Of a stretch of DNA of 27,838 nt, positions 1 through 9,242 are shown one piece after another (within the stretch, counting starts at the first letter, position 1; every line of letters begins with the position of its first letter). This stretch comes from Coemansia sp. RSA 922 (lineage: Eukaryota; Kickxellomycota; Kickxellomycetes; Kickxellales; Kickxellaceae): NCBI GenBank assembly GCA_027577415.1, contig JANBQS010000187.1, positions 1 to 27,838 on the forward strand. The letters run 5' to 3'. The notes under the pieces are model-generated. The model was not told the DNA's origin. It searched no databases and was given only the letters and a program-made list of their open reading frames with translations. The translations under genes were made by a program, and so were the position numbers.

Positions 1-584
1 GAAGACGTATGCCAAGACTGCACATCAGTCCATCTCTCCCTAGAATTTTGTAGAAAGCAAAGAGCTATAGCTTGATAGAGACAACCATTAAATTTGTGCT
101 TGGAGCTCCATCAAGAAGTCCTCAACAGAAATGAACACAAATTAATTGGAGGTAGCGAGCGACATGAATCGCAAGACAGAGCTATAAATAGACCATACAG
201 AGCCCTGCCTGATGCTCAAATATCCTGGAGTGGATAAGGTGCATACACTAGATAAACAGGTAAGCGGGCCAGCAAGCTGGTTTGAACTGGATTTCAGACC
301 GATCACACGAATGAAGTTAATTGAAGTGCAGCCATCGGCCCTGTGCGCACGATCTTCTGCGGATCCAAGAGAAGAAGAAGAAGAAGAAGTGTTTTATTGA
401 TACCAACCGTATCTCGGATACAAAAAGCTGTGGAAAGTGCTAGCTGCTGGGAAAAAGGCCTTGTAGGGAATAATAGTAGCAGCCGATTAAGCGATTAGAT
501 GTGAGGATGGAAAGAGCGCGAGGCTCGGCAAAACCACCTCAGAGAGTGAAAAGGCATGGAAGCCTGTGCGTAGAATACTGTGGT
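1..584. other. Gene-free left edge
   Basis: I see no convincing coding region here. The only open frames are short and have no domain-like pattern. A short (GAA)n trinucleotide run lies at about 370-389. The stretch may be flank or promoter of a gene outside the window. Confidence 0.5.
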
Positions 585-1130
585 CTACTCGAGCACTCGA
601 GGCGTGAGCTGCTTGATAGGCGAGCGTCTGCCGAGGCATTGGGTGTAGATCTTGTCAATGACCAATGCAATCTTAATCGCACTAGCCATATCGTTCTTGT
701 TTAGAGCCATGAGCGCGGCATCAATGGCATTCGCCTGTTGTAAGCGTTGCATTTGTTGTCCACCTAGCTTGCGGAGAGCATTTGCAATGATAGGGCTGAG
801 CTTAGCTTTGGCACCGATGCAGTCTGCGGCGTGGTCGCAAGATATAGTCCCGCCACACTTTTGGCATTGTGAGGGTTGAACCGCCACAGCGCCTAGGAGC
901 CAATGGATAATCGGCGTCCTGTGCTGTACAAACATCGAGCATATGAAGCCCAGCGATGTGATCTGAGCGACTCGTGTGGCCGACTTGTTAGCGCCCCTAA
1001 GGGCCTGCAAGCAAGCCTGCTTCTTTTCGCCGATGGTCGTGGTGATGCGATGAGGTGGGCCAGCGCAATATGCCTCCTGGCACAGCCGCGGGATCAGGCG
1101 ACTACTCCTCATCTTCGCAACGCGTTCCAT
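585..1130 (-). CDS. Hypothetical protein with retroelement-like CCHC zinc site (possible fragment)
   Basis: The open frame gives 181 aa from the ATG at 1130. The frame stays open upstream to about 1245 but contains no earlier ATG, so the 5' end may be missing or lie in an unseen exon. The middle holds CQKCGG followed by CDHAADC, a C-x2-C-x7-H-x3-C arrangement like the zinc-binding segment just after the reverse transcriptase domain of many non-LTR retroelements. No reverse transcriptase motif (such as YxDD) is present in the window, so if the relationship is right this is a 3' remnant. The tail is an alanine-rich helical segment with no recognised domain. An ordinary small zinc-binding protein is the main alternative. 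Confidence 0.35.
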   Translation of the reverse strand: MERVAKMRSSRLIPRLCQEAYCAGPPHRITTTIGEKKQACLQALRGANKSATRVAQITSLGFICSMFVQHRTPIIHWLLGAVAVQPSQCQKCGGTISCDHAADCIGAKAKLSPIIANALRKLGGQQMQRLQQANAIDAALMALNKNDMASAIKIALVIDKIYTQCLGRRSPIKQLTPRVLE

Positions 1131-1311
1131 GTCGAAAAGGCCACTGAGAATGTGCTTGTCGTCGGTGTCGAGATACTCCTCAGCGAGAAATAAATACCCC
1201 TTTTCACTTGTTCTTGACAAAAAAGGGTAAAATTCAAATGGGTATCACATAGATATAACAATGCTAAAGGTAATGGTAATAGCTAGATATCGTGTAGGCT
1301 TAAGCCGCGCC

Positions 1312-3646
1312 TTACTTTGGCACACCAAGGGACTGCTGAGCCTCGTTCACTATGTCGCGCAGCTTTGCCGAGTCATTCAATGTGTATGCCATGGTGCGAA
1401 CGTCGTGGCTCATATGGTCAAGGATCCACACTGTGAGCTTTGTCGACTCTTTGTAGCCCATTCCCTTGATGAGAGGGAACAGCTTTGACCCAAGCTTCTT
1501 CTTTCGCTCATTATCCGGTTTGGACAGCAAAAGCTCAATATACTCCTCGGTCTCAGTATTGTAGTCCTGGACGCGGATGCCGCCGCTCTCATTTCGACGA
1601 GCCTCTGGCTGACCCTCGTTGTCTTCGCCGTAGTTACTGGAAACAGATACCTTGTACATCTGGGACGAGAGTACGCCAATTGTATCGCGAGCTGTTTGGC
1701 TGCTGGGGCCAGCGGATTGCTTTGTCGGCGATGAACCCTGGCTGGCTGACGCCCCAGTGCTGGACGAATAAGGCATGAGTAAACTAGCTCTCTGCTCAAG
1801 ATCCCATTCTGAAGCCAGTAGCCCTGGGTCACTAAGGAGAGCAAGTACATCCTCCAACGGCCGCTTAATGAAGCTATCGACGATTCGGCTGGCATCGCGC
1901 ACGTCAACCGCGGGATTGGATGCAATTTCGGAAATAAGCTTTTGCGTTAGAATCTCGGTCCTTGAGGTGTCGCTCAGATTTCGCATCATGACAGGGTCAA
2001 GGAGCGGGTCAGCCGGGTGAGAGCTAGCCACCGAATTTGAACGCGGAAAGGGTACGCTGTTAGCCTGGATTGCCATGATGGGTACCTCTACTGCCGACTC
2101 TGTCGCGGACTCCGAGGCCGCCGCTGACAGCAGGGGCGCGCTATTGGCTTGCGAGGCATCATACTCGTGAGCCGACGAGGCTGCTCGTGGAGACAGGGAC
2201 GGTGGCATGTTCTTGTTAACGTGCTCGTATTGGTACATGGTAATCTTTCGGCCCTTGATATCCGCGCCTTGGCATTCCTTGAGCGCATCGAGTGCTGCGG
2301 TCGGATCGCTAAACTGAACAATGGCATGGCCGCGCGACTTTTTCGTAGCTGGGTCTATGCTCACACGCGCTGACTGGATATAGCCGTACTTTTTAAACAG
2401 CGCGAACAGCTCCTTGTGCGACACTGTTGGATGAAGGTTGGTCACAAACAGCTTTCCTGGAACGATTACGCCGCCCAAGCCGCTCCCTGGCCCATCAACA
2501 GCCCCGGTTGGGCTAGTAGCACCCCGGCCTGGCTGTTGCTGTTGTTGCTGCTGATGTGTTCCGGATATTGCTGAGGCTGACGAGGGAGAGTGCGGAGAAG
2601 GCCGTATTGGAGATGAGAATGTTTGTGGAGCGGGCGCAGTACAGTCGCCCCCGCGGGTTTCGCTCTCTACTGCCTGGGTGTTCGATCTAGGCTGCTGTGT
2701 TTGGACAGAAGGCGCTGTCGCTGAGGGCTTTGGGGCTCCATTAGAGTCCCTACTGTGGCTGCTCCCAGTCGTGCTGGCGCGCGATTGACGCGGTGGACGC
2801 GAAAGCTGCATTGATATGGTGTTGCCCTGGTACTCTGAAAAGTTCAGTTGCTCTATGGCAGCGTTGGCATAGGCCAGGTCAACATAGCACGCATGCGCCA
2901 TGCCCTTCCGCTGGCCGCTAGCAGTAGTCGGGAAGCTGCACGAGTACAGGGGCCCCGAGGGTCTCAGGAGATCGTAGAGCGACAACTCGGTTGCATCGTC
3001 TGGTATATGTTTTATGCATATGTAGCCGCCGTTTAGCGGTGGGCCAAGCTCGGCATTCGATAGCGGCGACATAATAAGCGTGCCGGCGTCCTTTTGTAAG
3101 CGCATATTGTTTAGAACAACCATCGCTCTTTCAGCTACAACCAGACAACAAGCAGATCATACACCAGAATGCGACAATACGGGTAGTTTGAGAACACGGC
3201 CACTTGGATAACAAAAAAAGAACATGCCCACTCAAAACCCTCCTGACCAAACACGCAATAGAAAACGAAATTCGGTGCTTGCCTTAGTGGCACTTACTAT
3301 CATAGATATTGCGGAACTCGACGTTCCCGGTTATCTCGAGCGATTCGTGTGGGTCGACATTTAACCGAATTCCACGGTATGTCTTGAACAGACGCTGGAG
3401 CTCTGGCAGTGCGTCCTCGGTAACGCCTTTAAAGTAGAGAATTTTCGAATGCATTTGCTCCCATCCACGACGCCATTCGTCAGGGTCAGTGCGCTCGGCT
3501 GGACCTCGGCTACCAGGAGCGCCAGAGTCCTTCCTAGATTTAGCGCGAACCGGCGAGGGAAGCTGTTCAGGCAGTGGGTCATTGAGGCCAACTGCCACTG
3601 GCACAGCCGGCTGCTTTATTGGAGACAAGTCAGTGTATGAAACCAT
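1312..3646 (-). CDS. Rrm4-like RNA-binding protein: three RRMs plus two MLLE-type domains
   Basis: Exon 1 is 3646-3298 and exon 2 is 3134-1312; joined they encode 723 aa. The splice completes an N-terminal RRM (about 69-138): ILYFKGV is strand 1, GNVEFRNIYD strand 3, and exon 2 supplies the helix ERAMVVLNNM. RRM2 spans about 153-229 (YICIKHI) and RRM3 about 344-420 (KLFVTNL as RNP2, RGHAIVQF as RNP1). A low-complexity linker with a Q7 run precedes RRM3. The C-terminus (about 645-720) is an MLLE/PABC domain with KLGSKLFPLIKGMG, but the usual KITGMLLE helix reads KLTVWILD. A second, more divergent MLLE-like segment lies at about 510-570 (RIVDSFIK, LLSDPGLL). Three N-terminal RRMs followed by repeated MLLE domains is the layout of fungal Rrm4, which carries mRNA on moving endosomes and binds PAM2-like motifs. 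A poly(A)-binding protein is less likely, since that has four RRMs. The function is inferred from architecture. Confidence 0.8.
3135..3297 (-). other. Spliceosomal intron in the Rrm4-like gene
   Basis: This 163-nt intron has a GTAAGT donor at 3297-3292 and a TAG acceptor ending at 3135, preceded by a pyrimidine-rich tract. The splice is phase 1 and restores an RRM strand 3-helix 2 junction reading NIYDTERAMVVLNN. A second possible AG, 9 nt downstream, also keeps frame but removes three helix residues. Confidence 0.75.
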
Positions 3647-3826
3647 TGGGAATCATAAATTTATAACAAAAAAGAGCGCGAAGGAATATAAATTGAAAGA
3701 GAAAAATGTTATTCACAAGGTTGAAGAAGGAAAAAAAAAAAACAACAAATGTAAAGAGCGCCTCTTGGTTCAGTTTCCAACACCGTTGCTTCCCCCCTCT
3801 CCCCCCCCACGCACCACTGCACTGCC

Positions 3827-3928
3827 ATTGGCCGCATTGGGCCAACACATGTTCTACTGCGTTAGTCTTCAAGCACGCTTGCTCTAATCTGATCCACCAC
3901 TCTATGGTGGATTGGGGCTTGAGCCAAT
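3827..3928. promoter_or_regulatory. CCAAT-box cluster in the Rrm4-like/ISU1 divergent promoter
   Basis: The 446-nt space between the two divergent starts (3647-4092) holds ATTGG at 3827-3831, 3836-3840 and 3911-3915, and CCAAT (within CCAATCA) at 3924-3928. An inverted repeat, ATCCACCA/TGGTGGAT at 3892-3899 and 3905-3912, sits directly against the third element. CCAAT is the site of the fungal HAP/NF-Y complex, which controls respiratory and iron genes, so regulation of ISU1 is plausible. The motif is only 5 bp long and binding is inferred. Confidence 0.45.
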
Positions 3929-4092
3929 CAGAAGGAAGAGCAGCCCTATTCAGTCACCTGCTTCGCAGAAAAAAAAAGTGTTTGGGGATATCAGATAGGG
4001 CAGTGCGCGCGCGGCATTGCCGCCTCTTTCTTCTTTAGACAGCTTTTTTTTTTCTTGTACTATTTACTTTTTTTATCACCAAAATTTTACAA

Positions 4093-4632
4093 ATGTTTTC
4101 ACTTGCCAAGCAATTTGCGCTCACTTCAATGCGCCAGGCCCCGGCCATGCGCACCGTCACAATTGCTGGGTCTCGGCCTGCCCTTTCCGCCAAGCGCTTC
4201 TACCACGAGAGGGTCATTGACCATTACGAGAACCCGCGCAACATGGGCTCTCTCGACAAGAGCGACCCTACAGTTGGCACTGGACTCGTTGGTGCCCCTG
4301 CCTGCGGCGACGTTATGAGACTTCAAATCAAAGTAGATGATGGCGGAAAAATTGTTGACGTCAAGTTCAAGACCTTTGGCTGCGGCTCTGCCATCGCCTC
4401 GTCTTCGTACATCACAGAGCGCGTGCGGGGCATGAGCCTCGACGATGCCCTCAAGATCAGAAACACTGACATTGCGAAGGAGCTGTGCCTCCCCCCAGTC
4501 AAGCTACACTGCTCTATGCTCGCTGAGGACGCCATCCGGTCAGCTATTAAGGACTTTAGGACCAAGCGCGGTGGCGACATTATCCACGGAGCTGATGCCA
4601 AGGCCGCCGCCTCGCAAAGCATGGCCGCCTAG
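4093..4632 (+). CDS. ISU1: Mitochondrial iron-sulfur cluster scaffold protein Isu1 (IscU family)
   Basis: This 179-aa protein is the scaffold on which the Nfs1 desulfurase complex and frataxin build [2Fe-2S] clusters in the mitochondrial matrix. The first 35 or so residues are Arg/Ser/Ala-rich with no acidic residue, as in a presequence. The IscU core then starts at FYHERVIDHYENPRN. Cluster ligands are visible: Cys71 and Asp73 in PACGD, Cys97 in FGCGSA, and His139 and Cys140 in KLHCSM. The LPPVK motif (133-137), recognised by the Ssq1/HscA-type Hsp70, is intact. Length and motifs match yeast Isu1, with a short alanine-rich tail added. The gene is intronless, divergent from the Rrm4-like gene, and ends 103 nt from the convergent gene that follows. 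Confidence 0.97.
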   Translation: MFSLAKQFALTSMRQAPAMRTVTIAGSRPALSAKRFYHERVIDHYENPRNMGSLDKSDPTVGTGLVGAPACGDVMRLQIKVDDGGKIVDVKFKTFGCGSAIASSSYITERVRGMSLDDALKIRNTDIAKELCLPPVKLHCSMLAEDAIRSAIKDFRTKRGGDIIHGADAKAAASQSMAA

Positions 4633-4735
4633 GCACATGCCAGATTTTGCAATAGTCTAATAATTTTTGTTTATAATATTGAGCAATTTTCTTATGCCGA
4701 CACACATACTTCTCTATTTATATTGGTACGAGATG

Positions 4736-6637
4736 CTAAGAAACGTTTAGCCAGTTATCCAGTGTTCTGGCGGAGCTATACACCGGATTTAGCCGCTCTG
4801 TGGAATCAGATATGACACTCATGAATAACCGCACGACAAGCGTTTGTACAGCATCCTTGGCCAACGTCTTGTCAATGTTATCTGCGATTCCGTCGCTGAT
4901 CCGCCGGTTTATCGCACAGAGTCGCTGGTAAATAGCGCGAGCTACGTCGCGCACATCATACATGGCCTGTGTGTCGTCAAGGATGTTGCTCAAAAGGCCA
5001 ACAGCGGCTTCAAGTTGTGCAAAGTCCACGCTAGCGTCCACTCGAAACGGCTGCTCACCACTATGCATCATTTCGCTCACAACACGCAAGACGATTTGGC
5101 TTGGAAGCGTAGCTGCCCTGGCCAAACTATCGAGAGACATATCGCTCTCAGAGCCATCCAGCGACTGCTTACGCAAAAACAAGAATGAAAGACTGCGCCG
5201 TATTTGCATGCACCGCTTGTTCGATGCTGGAAGCTGCTCGACTATGCCAAGCTGAGTTTGTATCTGTAGGTGTACAAACAGCCGCCCAAGTTCGGCTACG
5301 AGCTCACCCCAGACAAGCGACCACTTGCTAGCAGGTGACACTCTATCGAGCAGCGACGCAAGACTCTGCTGCATGCGGAGGTGATATAAGCAATTGCCAT
5401 GGTCAAGCAAGCTAGCGGCAAACATGGTTATTACACGACAGCTGTCCGCAACCGACGACAGGTCCAGCGAGCGTGCTGCAATGTCCAGCATAAAGGCAAC
5501 TCGCTCGGCAGAGGCCCGAGCTACGCAAGAGTGCCTTGGTACCACCACAGCCACATATACGCTTAGCGCGGAAGAGGTTGAGGATGAGTCGGATTGACAC
5601 GCCTGGGAATCATTGCTCATCCTGTCATCGTTAGCACGGTCGCAAAGCTTTCCCTGTAACTCCTCTAGAAGCATGAAGAAAGTATCAAGTTGCAGCTCCC
5701 AAGCCGGCATTCGTAGCTCTATACATGTCTGAAGTGTGAGCCACGCGCAGTGAGCAACATACCGATCTGATTCAAGGCACATAGTCCGCAGCAGCATATC
5801 GCCAATAGTTTGAGTGAGCCTCCAGCCCGAATTCGCCTGAGCTATAATCCAGCCCGACTTTAAAATCCGTCGTAGGATGCTGTGGTAGTTGTCAGCATCG
5901 GTATAGTCGCCGAAGACTCGCTCCACAGGATCATCCTTATCGAATGAGGTAGCGAAAGCACTAACACGCTTGTCAACGGATACTGGAGCCATGTGGACCA
6001 GGGTGTTGGTTATAAAAAGAGTCAGACACGCAGGTGAGCGCGCAGAATCTACATTAGCCCCGAGCTGGGCACGAACACGCTCAGCGTCTTCTTTTGGTAT
6101 GCCAGGTAGAGCACTCTGTACATCGTGGTTGGCAAGAAGTGTGACGTTGGGTGTCTTGTCATTATCATCGTTATCGTCATCACTGTCAGATAAGTGTAGC
6201 ATTTGCTCGTCAAGAAACCTCAGATCGTACTTTTTGGACTCTTGCGCGCGCACAAGAGACTGAAGGTTATTGCGGTATGGAGTAGCGGCCGACATAGGAG
6301 TACGAGGCGCAGTAGCAGGCGTAATAGGAGACGCGCGTGGGCAGAGGCCTGACCTTGTGAGAGGTGTCGTAGGCGTTGTTTTCGCTCCAGGCGTAGGCGG
6401 CCCTAAGATAGCTAGAGGGTCAAGAAGACCATCATCGCTGTCGCTGTCTGAAACATCAATGGTTATTGAGGACAAGACCGACCCATGAGTCGCACGACTA
6501 GACGAAGCCGTTTGGGAGCGAGTGACGAGTTGCAAAGGGAGGGGCGTGGGCCGCGGTGACCGGTTGCTTGAGAAGAATGAGTCAAGTGTTTGCGTTTGGT
6601 GATCGGGTACATTAGTTTTGGATTTGCGCGGCGGCAT
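4736..6637 (-). CDS. Large helical protein with N-terminal PIP-like motif; possible SLF2/Nse6-like (CANIN) protein
   Basis: The ATG at 6637 gives 633 aa. Residues 15-22 read TQTLDSFF, which resembles a PCNA-interacting PIP box with Thr in place of the usual first Gln. Residues 23-165 are Ser/Thr/Pro-rich and acidic (DVSDSDSDD, LSDSDDDN), hence probably disordered and phosphorylated. From about residue 190 to the end the sequence looks like an all-helical solenoid with no catalytic motif. A PIP-like start, an acidic disordered region and a helical C-terminal half recall the SLF2/Nse6 branch that loads Smc5/6 on DNA. I base this on layout and a loose resemblance to the CANIN (FAM178) domain, not on a clear motif. 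A nuclear DNA-maintenance role is a guess. Confidence 0.45.
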   Translation of the reverse strand: MPPRKSKTNVPDHQTQTLDSFFSSNRSPRPTPLPLQLVTRSQTASSSRATHGSVLSSITIDVSDSDSDDGLLDPLAILGPPTPGAKTTPTTPLTRSGLCPRASPITPATAPRTPMSAATPYRNNLQSLVRAQESKKYDLRFLDEQMLHLSDSDDDNDDNDKTPNVTLLANHDVQSALPGIPKEDAERVRAQLGANVDSARSPACLTLFITNTLVHMAPVSVDKRVSAFATSFDKDDPVERVFGDYTDADNYHSILRRILKSGWIIAQANSGWRLTQTIGDMLLRTMCLESDRYVAHCAWLTLQTCIELRMPAWELQLDTFFMLLEELQGKLCDRANDDRMSNDSQACQSDSSSTSSALSVYVAVVVPRHSCVARASAERVAFMLDIAARSLDLSSVADSCRVITMFAASLLDHGNCLYHLRMQQSLASLLDRVSPASKWSLVWGELVAELGRLFVHLQIQTQLGIVEQLPASNKRCMQIRRSLSFLFLRKQSLDGSESDMSLDSLARAATLPSQIVLRVVSEMMHSGEQPFRVDASVDFAQLEAAVGLLSNILDDTQAMYDVRDVARAIYQRLCAINRRISDGIADNIDKTLAKDAVQTLVVRLFMSVISDSTERLNPVYSSARTLDNWLNVS

Positions 6638-6834
6638 GGTCAAAGGCCAGGAATAAATTTAAATTAGGTGTAAAAAATAAACAATTCAGAGTCTGAGGGA
6701 GTCAAGAGTGCATAGAAGCTGCAGGTCGATGGAAAGGGGGCAAACGCCAATTTTCGCCGTCGTCGCAGGCGTCGTCGGTGGCGCACAACAATGCCAGCAG
6801 CAGTGATGGGCGGGTGACGTTTGGGCCAAGCAAC

Positions 6835-7164
6835 ATGGAGCTTGTGGGGGTGGATCCGACGTATGTGCCAGCGGCGCGAAAGCGCAAGTCGGTGGTGGCG
6901 ATTTATGCGAGGTTCCAGGGCGAGAGCATCCACCGCGCAATCTACCTTGAGCAGCTGGCAGTCAGCGACCTGGCGGGCAAGCTGGCGCAGCGGCTGGAGA
7001 TGCCAACGGGGCCTGTTGTTGAGGTGGTGCGCAGGACCAAAAAGGGAGTGACGGTGAGGGTGGACGACAGCGTGGTGGCGCAACTGGAGGATGAGCAGGA
7101 TATGGAGGTGGAGTGGGCGTTTTCTGACGAGAGTGGGGCGCTGACGCTATGCCTGCACTACTAA
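6835..7164 (+). CDS. Stand-alone Grainyhead/CP2 C-terminal dimerisation domain
   Basis: The first in-frame ATG (6835) gives 109 aa, nearly all one domain. It matches the C-terminal ubiquitin-fold dimerisation domain of Grainyhead/CP2 transcription factors: a strand before an HRAIYLEQL segment, helix SDLAGKLAQRL, then VVRRTKKGVTVRVDDSVVAQL, equivalent to the family's KKGILVNMDDNIV segment, and a final LTLCLHY strand. The Ig-like CP2 DNA-binding domain that normally precedes it is absent. The frame is open back to a stop at 6694 with no ATG, and the opposing gene starts at 6637. Possible acceptors (for example CTGCAG near 6720) would allow an unseen upstream exon. The coding strand is unusually G-rich compared with its neighbours. 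It may be a truncated gene, a relocated exon, or a short protein that could dimerise with full-length factors. Confidence 0.65.
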   Translation: MELVGVDPTYVPAARKRKSVVAIYARFQGESIHRAIYLEQLAVSDLAGKLAQRLEMPTGPVVEVVRRTKKGVTVRVDDSVVAQLEDEQDMEVEWAFSDESGALTLCLHY

Positions 7165-7661
7165 TTGGCTTTATGGCGACGATGTTATACATATACAACT
7201 ATAATCACCCTTTCTATTTAGACTGCGCTTGTTTGATGCAATAGAGGCACGCGTTGAAGAGCGAGAGCTTAGACACCGTTGCAGCAGAAAGATATTAGGC
7301 GTTTGAAAAAGCAGCTTGTTTGGGTGTTTTCTTTATTCCATCAAACATGGGATGATATTGTTGCATGAGTGTTGCTCTGCCTGATATCCACAATGCGATG
7401 CATGGTTGTCATCATAAAGTGCTTAAAAATCTATGGCGATAGCTAGGTGGGAATTTATTCGTTGCCAAGGCGGTTCAGAGAATAAGGAAAAAGATATGGC
7501 ACCAGTGACCTGGCTTGGGCTTTCACGCAGGCTAGTTGGCAGTGTGAGGAGTACGCACTGCGAAAAGAGCGCATGTGTGTAGATCGGAAAAGCAAAAAGT
7601 AAAAAAAAGAAGATCTCGCACCAGTTGTGTGGTACACTTGATGAACGAGGAGAGATAGGAA
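7165..7661. other. Intergenic region
   Basis: I see no coding region here. An A8 run at 7601-7608 reads as T8 on the minus strand, about 54 nt beyond the tRNA 3' end, and could be its back-up Pol III terminator. Confidence 0.5.
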
Positions 7662-7733
7662 GCCGAATGCGGGGGTCGAACCCGCAACCTTAAGATTAAG
7701 AGTCTTACGCTCTACCGATTGAGCTAACCCGGC
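7662..7733 (-). tRNA. tRNA-Lys (anticodon CUU)
   Basis: The minus strand folds as a 72-nt tRNA. The acceptor stem is GCCGGGT pairing with ATTCGGC (two G-T pairs). The D-arm begins TAGCTCAATCGG and doubles as the A box. The anticodon stem TAAGA/TCTTA encloses the loop CTCTTAA, giving anticodon CTT. The T-arm GCGGGTTCGACCCCCGC contains the B box GGTTCGA. There is no intron and no encoded CCA. It decodes AAG. Confidence 0.96.
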
Positions 7734-9242
7734 AACTTGTTCTCTGAAATTCACGGAATAAATCTGGCTGAAATACTCGATGTTTTCCTGTTCCCCGCAT
7801 GTAAAAAAAACTTGAAACGTAACACTTCTCGATGCCAAACATCCGCCACAACTATAGTACACTTTCTACTACACGTTTGAACATGTCACAATCTAAGCAA
7901 AAAATAATTTTGTAGAAAAGCATAGCAAAACGCCATTCCCAAAGGGCTAAACAAGATAATAATGCACACTGATATTTAGCAGTAGCATGCTTTTGTCTCA
8001 GGTTTGCATGGTTATATCCAAACAAGCTTATATGGCCAAGCTTTAATGGTCGCCGCCAAGCTTTAGCATCTGGTCAAGTAAAAACAACAAACCTCAATAC
8101 TGACACCATGCAAAGTTTAGCTGCCTAGGATATCATCCCCACTTGAATAGTGTTATCGCTCAATGGCATAGGGCTTAGTGATCTAGCCACGTCATACACA
8201 TTTATTACTAAACATCTTCAAGAGACACTGGTTAATTGTGGTGTTATTTTGGTCACAACCAAGACTAGGTCGGCATGTAGTTGTCTTTCCGCAGCAATTC
8301 CCAAATAGTGGACAGTTGCACCGCTGTTTCTACTGTGTTATTGGGACTTGGTGATGCCAACTTTTCTAATAACTCCGCCAATCTGTCCATCAGTGAATAA
8401 AAGCAACTACTAAAGGTAGTTACATCGATGTTATGTTGTTGATGTGTATCTGCAATATTATAATAAATCACACTTTAAAGGCAGCACCAAGAAAAAAGAC
8501 GATGTTTCAAACTAGTAATCACAGAATAAATAATACCCTGAGAGGCTGAGATACCTCATGTATTAAGCACGAGAGAAATATAACTACATGTCGATTGGGT
8601 CACTCTCTGCCATGCTTGATATGGCCACGGATGACAGGCTAGCATCATGTAGTTGCTAGAAAAGGTTTATCGGCTAGCCAATTGTAAATAGCTACGGTTT
8701 TAAAAAAAAACGTCATAACTACGTGCATAGCTAGTACAAATAGGTACCGGGTAGACTGAGTATGCCATGGCAGACATCACGTCCAGCACTGAAGCGCATT
8801 ATAGTATAGCCTATCTCCTATACCACATGATACAGACTATTGTAGTGCAGATAATAGTCTAGACAGCCAGGCTGGGTATACTATCGGCACAGTACAAACA
8901 CAACCAGTCCCTTACCTGTGGCAAATAAGTGCACGCTGCGTAACAGAACGCGCATGTGGGAGAAAATGAGGACTGCTGTGAGAACACAGTGGTGCTGTTG
9001 GCACAGTCGTGTATAAAAATGAGTCGCTAAAAAGGCTGGAGTATCAGCTGGAAAATACAGAGTAGCTTGACGATTTGCAATTGGAGTGTAAATTGAATAT
9101 ATTTCTGTTATAAAATAGAAAAAAATAACAAGCCAGACAACCTCCTGCATTTTGTACTACACGCATGGCAATTTGTCAGTTCTCAGCAAAAAAATTGTAG
9201 TAAGTTGGTATTGGAAGCAAGAAGATAGTATTTACAAAAGTG
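7734..9242. other. Gene-poor 1.5 kb interval
   Basis: This AT-rich stretch has no convincing gene. The best candidate is a minus-strand frame at 8265-8390 (start MDRLAELLEKL, about 41 aa) that is open upstream to about 8471. It looks like an amphipathic helix but has no recognisable family, and it could be a terminal exon or chance. A minus-strand frame at 8881-9150 has low-complexity hydrophobic sequence and is probably not coding. Confidence 0.4.

Noticed and set aside
369..390. (GAA)n run as a functional repeat or CRISPR-like array
   Set aside because: It is a short simple-sequence repeat without spacers; no array was seen anywhere in the window.
6664..7083. Minus-strand frames opposite the Grainyhead-type domain
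   Set aside because: They are His/Arg/Pro-rich shadows of a G-rich coding strand and have no domain, whereas the plus strand encodes a recognisable fold.
7455..7862. Minus-strand ORF across the tRNA
   Set aside because: Its middle is the tRNA-Lys gene itself, so the frame is incidental.
8881..9150. 89-aa minus-strand frame with hydrophobic N-terminus
   Set aside because: It starts with ATG, but the composition is AT-driven (Phe/Ile/Tyr runs) with no topology or family pattern.
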